8,124 nucleotides of DNA, taken from CAZNVB01 sp964651495 (GTDB lineage: Bacteria > Acidobacteriota > Aminicenantia > Aminicenantales > UBA8522). A program made the translations under genes and the position numbers. Under the pieces are notes generated by a model that saw only the letters and a list, made by a program, of their open reading frames with translations, did not search any database and had not been told where the DNA came from. The stretch is from the NCBI GenBank assembly GCA_964651495.1, contig CAZYWP010000136.1, positions 1 to 8,124 of the forward strand. Direction: 5' to 3'. Below, in pieces: positions 6,053-8,124 of the stretch; the stretch's first letter is position 1, and each line of letters begins with the position of its first letter.

Positions 6053-7858
6053 TCAGCGGGATTTCCCGCCTTTCGCCGCCCAGTCCTCCAGGGTCTGCCC
6101 CTCCGAGATCATGGTCACACCCTCGGAGCGGGCGGCCTCCAGAAACCAGTCCAGCAATTGCTCCCGTGCCTCCGGCCACGGCCAGGCCAGGCTCTTCTCC
6201 CGCGCCTCTTTGCGGAAAGCGTCCCAGCGGACCAGCACGACATAAGCCACCGGCATCTGGACCCGTCGGATGCGCTTGCCATATTCGACAATATTCCCGG
6301 CTTTTTTTTCGGCTCTTTTCAGGATCCCCCAGGAGCGATGCATCGTCTCCAGCGACAGGAACTTGGCGTCGGGAGGTGAGTAACAGCCGAGGTCGTCGCC
6401 GCTTCTGCCGACGGCCTGCTCGAGGAGGGTTAAGTATTTTGCCACCTGACCGGCCATCGGGCCGTAATAGCCCTGCAAGAATTCTTGTTTCAATTCAGCC
6501 GGGTCGAGGGACGGGTTCCAGAGAAGCTTGGCCAGGAGCCAGGCCCGCAGCTCTGCCATCTCCGCCCCCCAGGACTGATAAGCGCCCTGCTCGAAGATTC
6601 CCCGGACGTTGTTTTCGACGAACAGCCGGATGTTCGGGGCCAGGACCCGGTAGTTGGGATGGGGCTGGATGTAGTGGGCGAAGTTCGTGGTATAGTCCCA
6701 GACAAACAGGCGCCCGGCCACTTTCGACCATCCCCGCAGATCGTCCAGAAAAGCCTGATTGCGCGGATCGTCTAAGGGTCGGCTGAAAGAGCATTCGATG
6801 CTGCAGAGGCGGACGATCACGTTCGGCAGGGGGCGGGAGACCCGGGGCGGCTTCCGGGTATATTGATAGGCCAGGGTGTCGATGGTGATGTGGGGGAATT
6901 CCCTTTCGATATCTGCTGCCACGGCATTGACAAACCGGAGAAGCAGTCCGGACGGACTTCCCTCTTCAGCATCGATGGCGCTGCAGCGGGCGCAGGTGCA
7001 GGGATTGTAACAGTCGTTTTGGGAGACGGAGGCGATCGTGGCCTGACGGTTGAGCGCCAGCCGCTCCTTGAGGTTTTTGACCAGCTCCTTCCTCATCGCC
7101 TCGTTTGTCAGGCAGAGCTGGGCACTCTGGTGGGTGCGCTGGCCCTTGATTTCGCTGAACCACTCCGGATGGGCAGGGAAATATTTTTCCGGCGAAATCA
7201 GGGCATAGAAAGTGTGGACGAAACCTTCGTAGATATGACTGCCCCCATGGAGGTCATCGGCGCCGGCCCGGATTCCGTTGGCCTTCATCCAGCCCGCCCA
7301 GACCGGGTCGAAGGCGACAAACCAGAACGGCTCCCTGTACTCGAGCGGCGGCGCGTACCGGATTGAGACCGGCTTGATGGCCAGCGATCGTTTCCAGGGC
7401 ATGTGCCAGGCTGCGGGCGTCCACCAGCGGCAGCCGACCACGTCCTCGAGAAAGGTGAAGACGGCGTAGAGCGTCCCGCGCGGGCTTCCGCCGGCCAGAA
7501 TCAGGTCGCGGCCTTGAGTGCGGACGACGATCTCCTCCGCTTTGTAAGTTGAGGCGGCGAAATCCGCCCCCGCCAGCTTGGCCGCCGCCTCCCCCACGAG
7601 CAACCGGGTTCGATCCGGGGCAGCGGCGGGGACGACCGCAAAATCGGCCCCCGTGACAATGTGGAGAAAGAAGGCCAACTCCCGGGCGGCCTGTTTTTCT
7701 GCTTCGGCGGCGTCTGCGGCCACGACCACGTCGGCGACCGCCCTTCCTCGTCTGGCAATGCCCACATCCGCCGGCAAACCCAGCTGGCCCGCAACCATAA
7801 GAAGGATGAGAATAGCCGTCCGCTTCAGAAAAAATCTACCGATTCTCTTCTTGTCCAT
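6053..7858 (-). CDS. Secreted DUF4838 protein with alpha-glucuronidase-like N-terminal domain
   Basis: The product is 601 residues from the ATG at 7858. MDKKRIGRFFLKRTAILILL plus following residues forms a clear Sec signal. Residues about 34-168 resemble the N-terminal domain seen in GH67 alpha-glucuronidases and related hydrolases (AARELAFFLHIVTGADF, RGTLYAVFTFLEDVVGCRWW). Residues about 173-465 match DUF4838, which is thought to have a glycosidase-like barrel. Visible blocks are SPEKYFPAHPEWF (222-234), SQNDCYNPCTCARC (279-292), TLAYQYTRKPP (328-338), GIFEQGAYQSWG (420-431) and FLQGYYGP (460-467). The four cysteines at 283, 287, 289 and 292 form a tight cluster. The C-terminus beyond about 480 is helical and unassigned. 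Glycan hydrolysis is an inference, and no proven catalytic pair can be named. The start is uncertain: an in-frame ATG at 7939 would add 27 residues, with AAGGA only two bases upstream, while 7858 has no clear ribosome site but a canonical signal peptide. The codon frame is intact throughout. Confidence 0.88.
   Translation of the reverse strand: MDKKRIGRFFLKRTAILILLMVAGQLGLPADVGIARRGRAVADVVVAADAAEAEKQAARELAFFLHIVTGADFAVVPAAAPDRTRLLVGEAAAKLAGADFAASTYKAEEIVVRTQGRDLILAGGSPRGTLYAVFTFLEDVVGCRWWTPAAWHMPWKRSLAIKPVSIRYAPPLEYREPFWFVAFDPVWAGWMKANGIRAGADDLHGGSHIYEGFVHTFYALISPEKYFPAHPEWFSEIKGQRTHQSAQLCLTNEAMRKELVKNLKERLALNRQATIASVSQNDCYNPCTCARCSAIDAEEGSPSGLLLRFVNAVAADIEREFPHITIDTLAYQYTRKPPRVSRPLPNVIVRLCSIECSFSRPLDDPRNQAFLDDLRGWSKVAGRLFVWDYTTNFAHYIQPHPNYRVLAPNIRLFVENNVRGIFEQGAYQSWGAEMAELRAWLLAKLLWNPSLDPAELKQEFLQGYYGPMAGQVAKYLTLLEQAVGRSGDDLGCYSPPDAKFLSLETMHRSWGILKRAEKKAGNIVEYGKRIRRVQMPVAYVVLVRWDAFRKEAREKSLAWPWPEAREQLLDWFLEAARSEGVTMISEGQTLEDWAAKGGKSR
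6056..6069. repeat. Inverted repeat GCGGGA-TT-TCCCGC at the convergent gene ends
   Basis: A perfect 6-bp inverted repeat overlaps the last codons of the DUF4838 gene, 29 bases beyond the stop of the DUF5916 gene. No T-run follows on either strand. It could act as a weak bidirectional transcript-end structure, but it may simply be codon sequence. Confidence 0.3.
6302..6309 (-). repeat. A8 homopolymer in the DUF4838 gene
   Basis: Eight T on the + strand give eight A in the coding strand within the Glu-Lys-Lys codons near residue 517. A slip here would replace the last 85 or so residues while leaving the DUF4838 core intact. The frame is intact in this sequence. Confidence 0.55.
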
Positions 7859-8016
7859 GCCCAGATTGTATCTTAAATTAGTGGTCTTCAGGAAATCCTT
7901 TTGCCACGGGCTTTTGCCAGCCCGGAATGCGGCGATCATGGTCCTTCGCCGCTCACGGCCGTAGTGAATTCTAATAGATCAGAATGAACGGCCGACACCC
8001 GACGGGTGGCTTGGTT

Positions 8017-8050
8017 TGGGGCCCCCAGGAGGGAAGAGGCGAGGGCCCCA
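8017..8050. repeat. Perfect 8-bp inverted repeat upstream of the DUF4838 gene
   Basis: TGGGGCCC (8017-8024) and GGGCCCCA (8043-8050) are exact reverse complements around an 18-base purine-rich loop. A smaller CACCC/GGGTG hairpin (7996-8000/8004-8008) precedes it. The interval 7940-8124 has no gene. A -10-like TAGAAT on the minus strand (7973-7968) is the only promoter hint for the DUF4838 gene, and it lacks a good -35 box. Confidence 0.5.
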
Positions 8051-8094
8051 GAGACGCTCTTCGGAACTGTTCTTAGTGATATTAACTTCCCCTA

Positions 8095-8118
8095 CCCCTT
8101 CTAGCCAATTAGAAGGGG
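8095..8118. repeat. Perfect 9-bp inverted repeat at the right edge
   Basis: CCCCTTCTA (8095-8103) and TAGAAGGGG (8110-8118) pair exactly across a six-base loop. No T-tract is visible on the + side before the window ends, and none follows on the minus side. It could belong to a feature extending past the edge, such as a transcript end or an element terminus. Confidence 0.55.
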
Positions 8119-8124
8119 CCCTAA

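Noticed and set aside
6056..6069. Intrinsic terminator between the DUF5916 and DUF4838 genes
   Set aside because: The stem is only six pairs with a minimal loop and no T-tract on either strand; it is kept only as a low-confidence inverted repeat.
6863..7366. 167-codon frame antisense to the DUF4838 gene
   Set aside because: It lies wholly within a well-supported coding region on the other strand and has no recognisable protein features.

Overview
The window looks like a stretch of a GC-rich (roughly 60 % by eye) Gram-negative-type bacterial chromosome. It holds four large genes, and all four products carry an N-terminal export signal: one twin-arginine and three Sec-type. An outer-membrane-barrel-like DUF5916 protein, a DUF4838 protein, an Asp-box propeller and a Tat-exported sugar-isomerase-fold protein together would fit a saccharolytic lineage such as Acidobacteriota/Aminicenantes or a relative. 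That placement rests on protein flavour alone and is weak. There is no tRNA, rRNA, CRISPR array or recognisable transposase.

Layout. Positions 1-300 have no convincing gene but contain an almost continuous run of hairpins plus two possible pseudoknots. This is a candidate structured RNA on the + strand, and it ends just before a good sigma70-type promoter (318-347). That promoter drives a Tat-exported L-fucose-isomerase-like protein (387-1958, +). Nine bases further on, a convergent gene encodes a five-Asp-box sialidase-like beta-propeller (1968-3086, -). Its own promoter lies at 3135-3164 on the minus strand, in a divergent intergenic region. On the other side of that region is an 892-residue CBM9-like plus DUF5916 protein (3349-6027, +). 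A convergent gene 25 bases further encodes a 601-residue DUF4838 protein with an alpha-glucuronidase-like N-terminal domain (6053-7858, -). The last 185 bases (7940-8124) are the gene's upstream region and contain two strong perfect inverted repeats.

How the parts may fit. The genes alternate in strand (+ - + -), so they are four single-gene transcription units and not an operon. Their shared theme is envelope or extracellular carbohydrate handling. The propeller and the DUF4838 protein could act on a glycan, the DUF5916 protein could sit in the outer membrane, and the isomerase-like protein could bind or convert a released sugar. The substrate cannot be read from the sequence, and the functional link is an inference from co-location and export. 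The most unusual items are the structured RNA at the left end and the export of a sugar-isomerase-fold protein.
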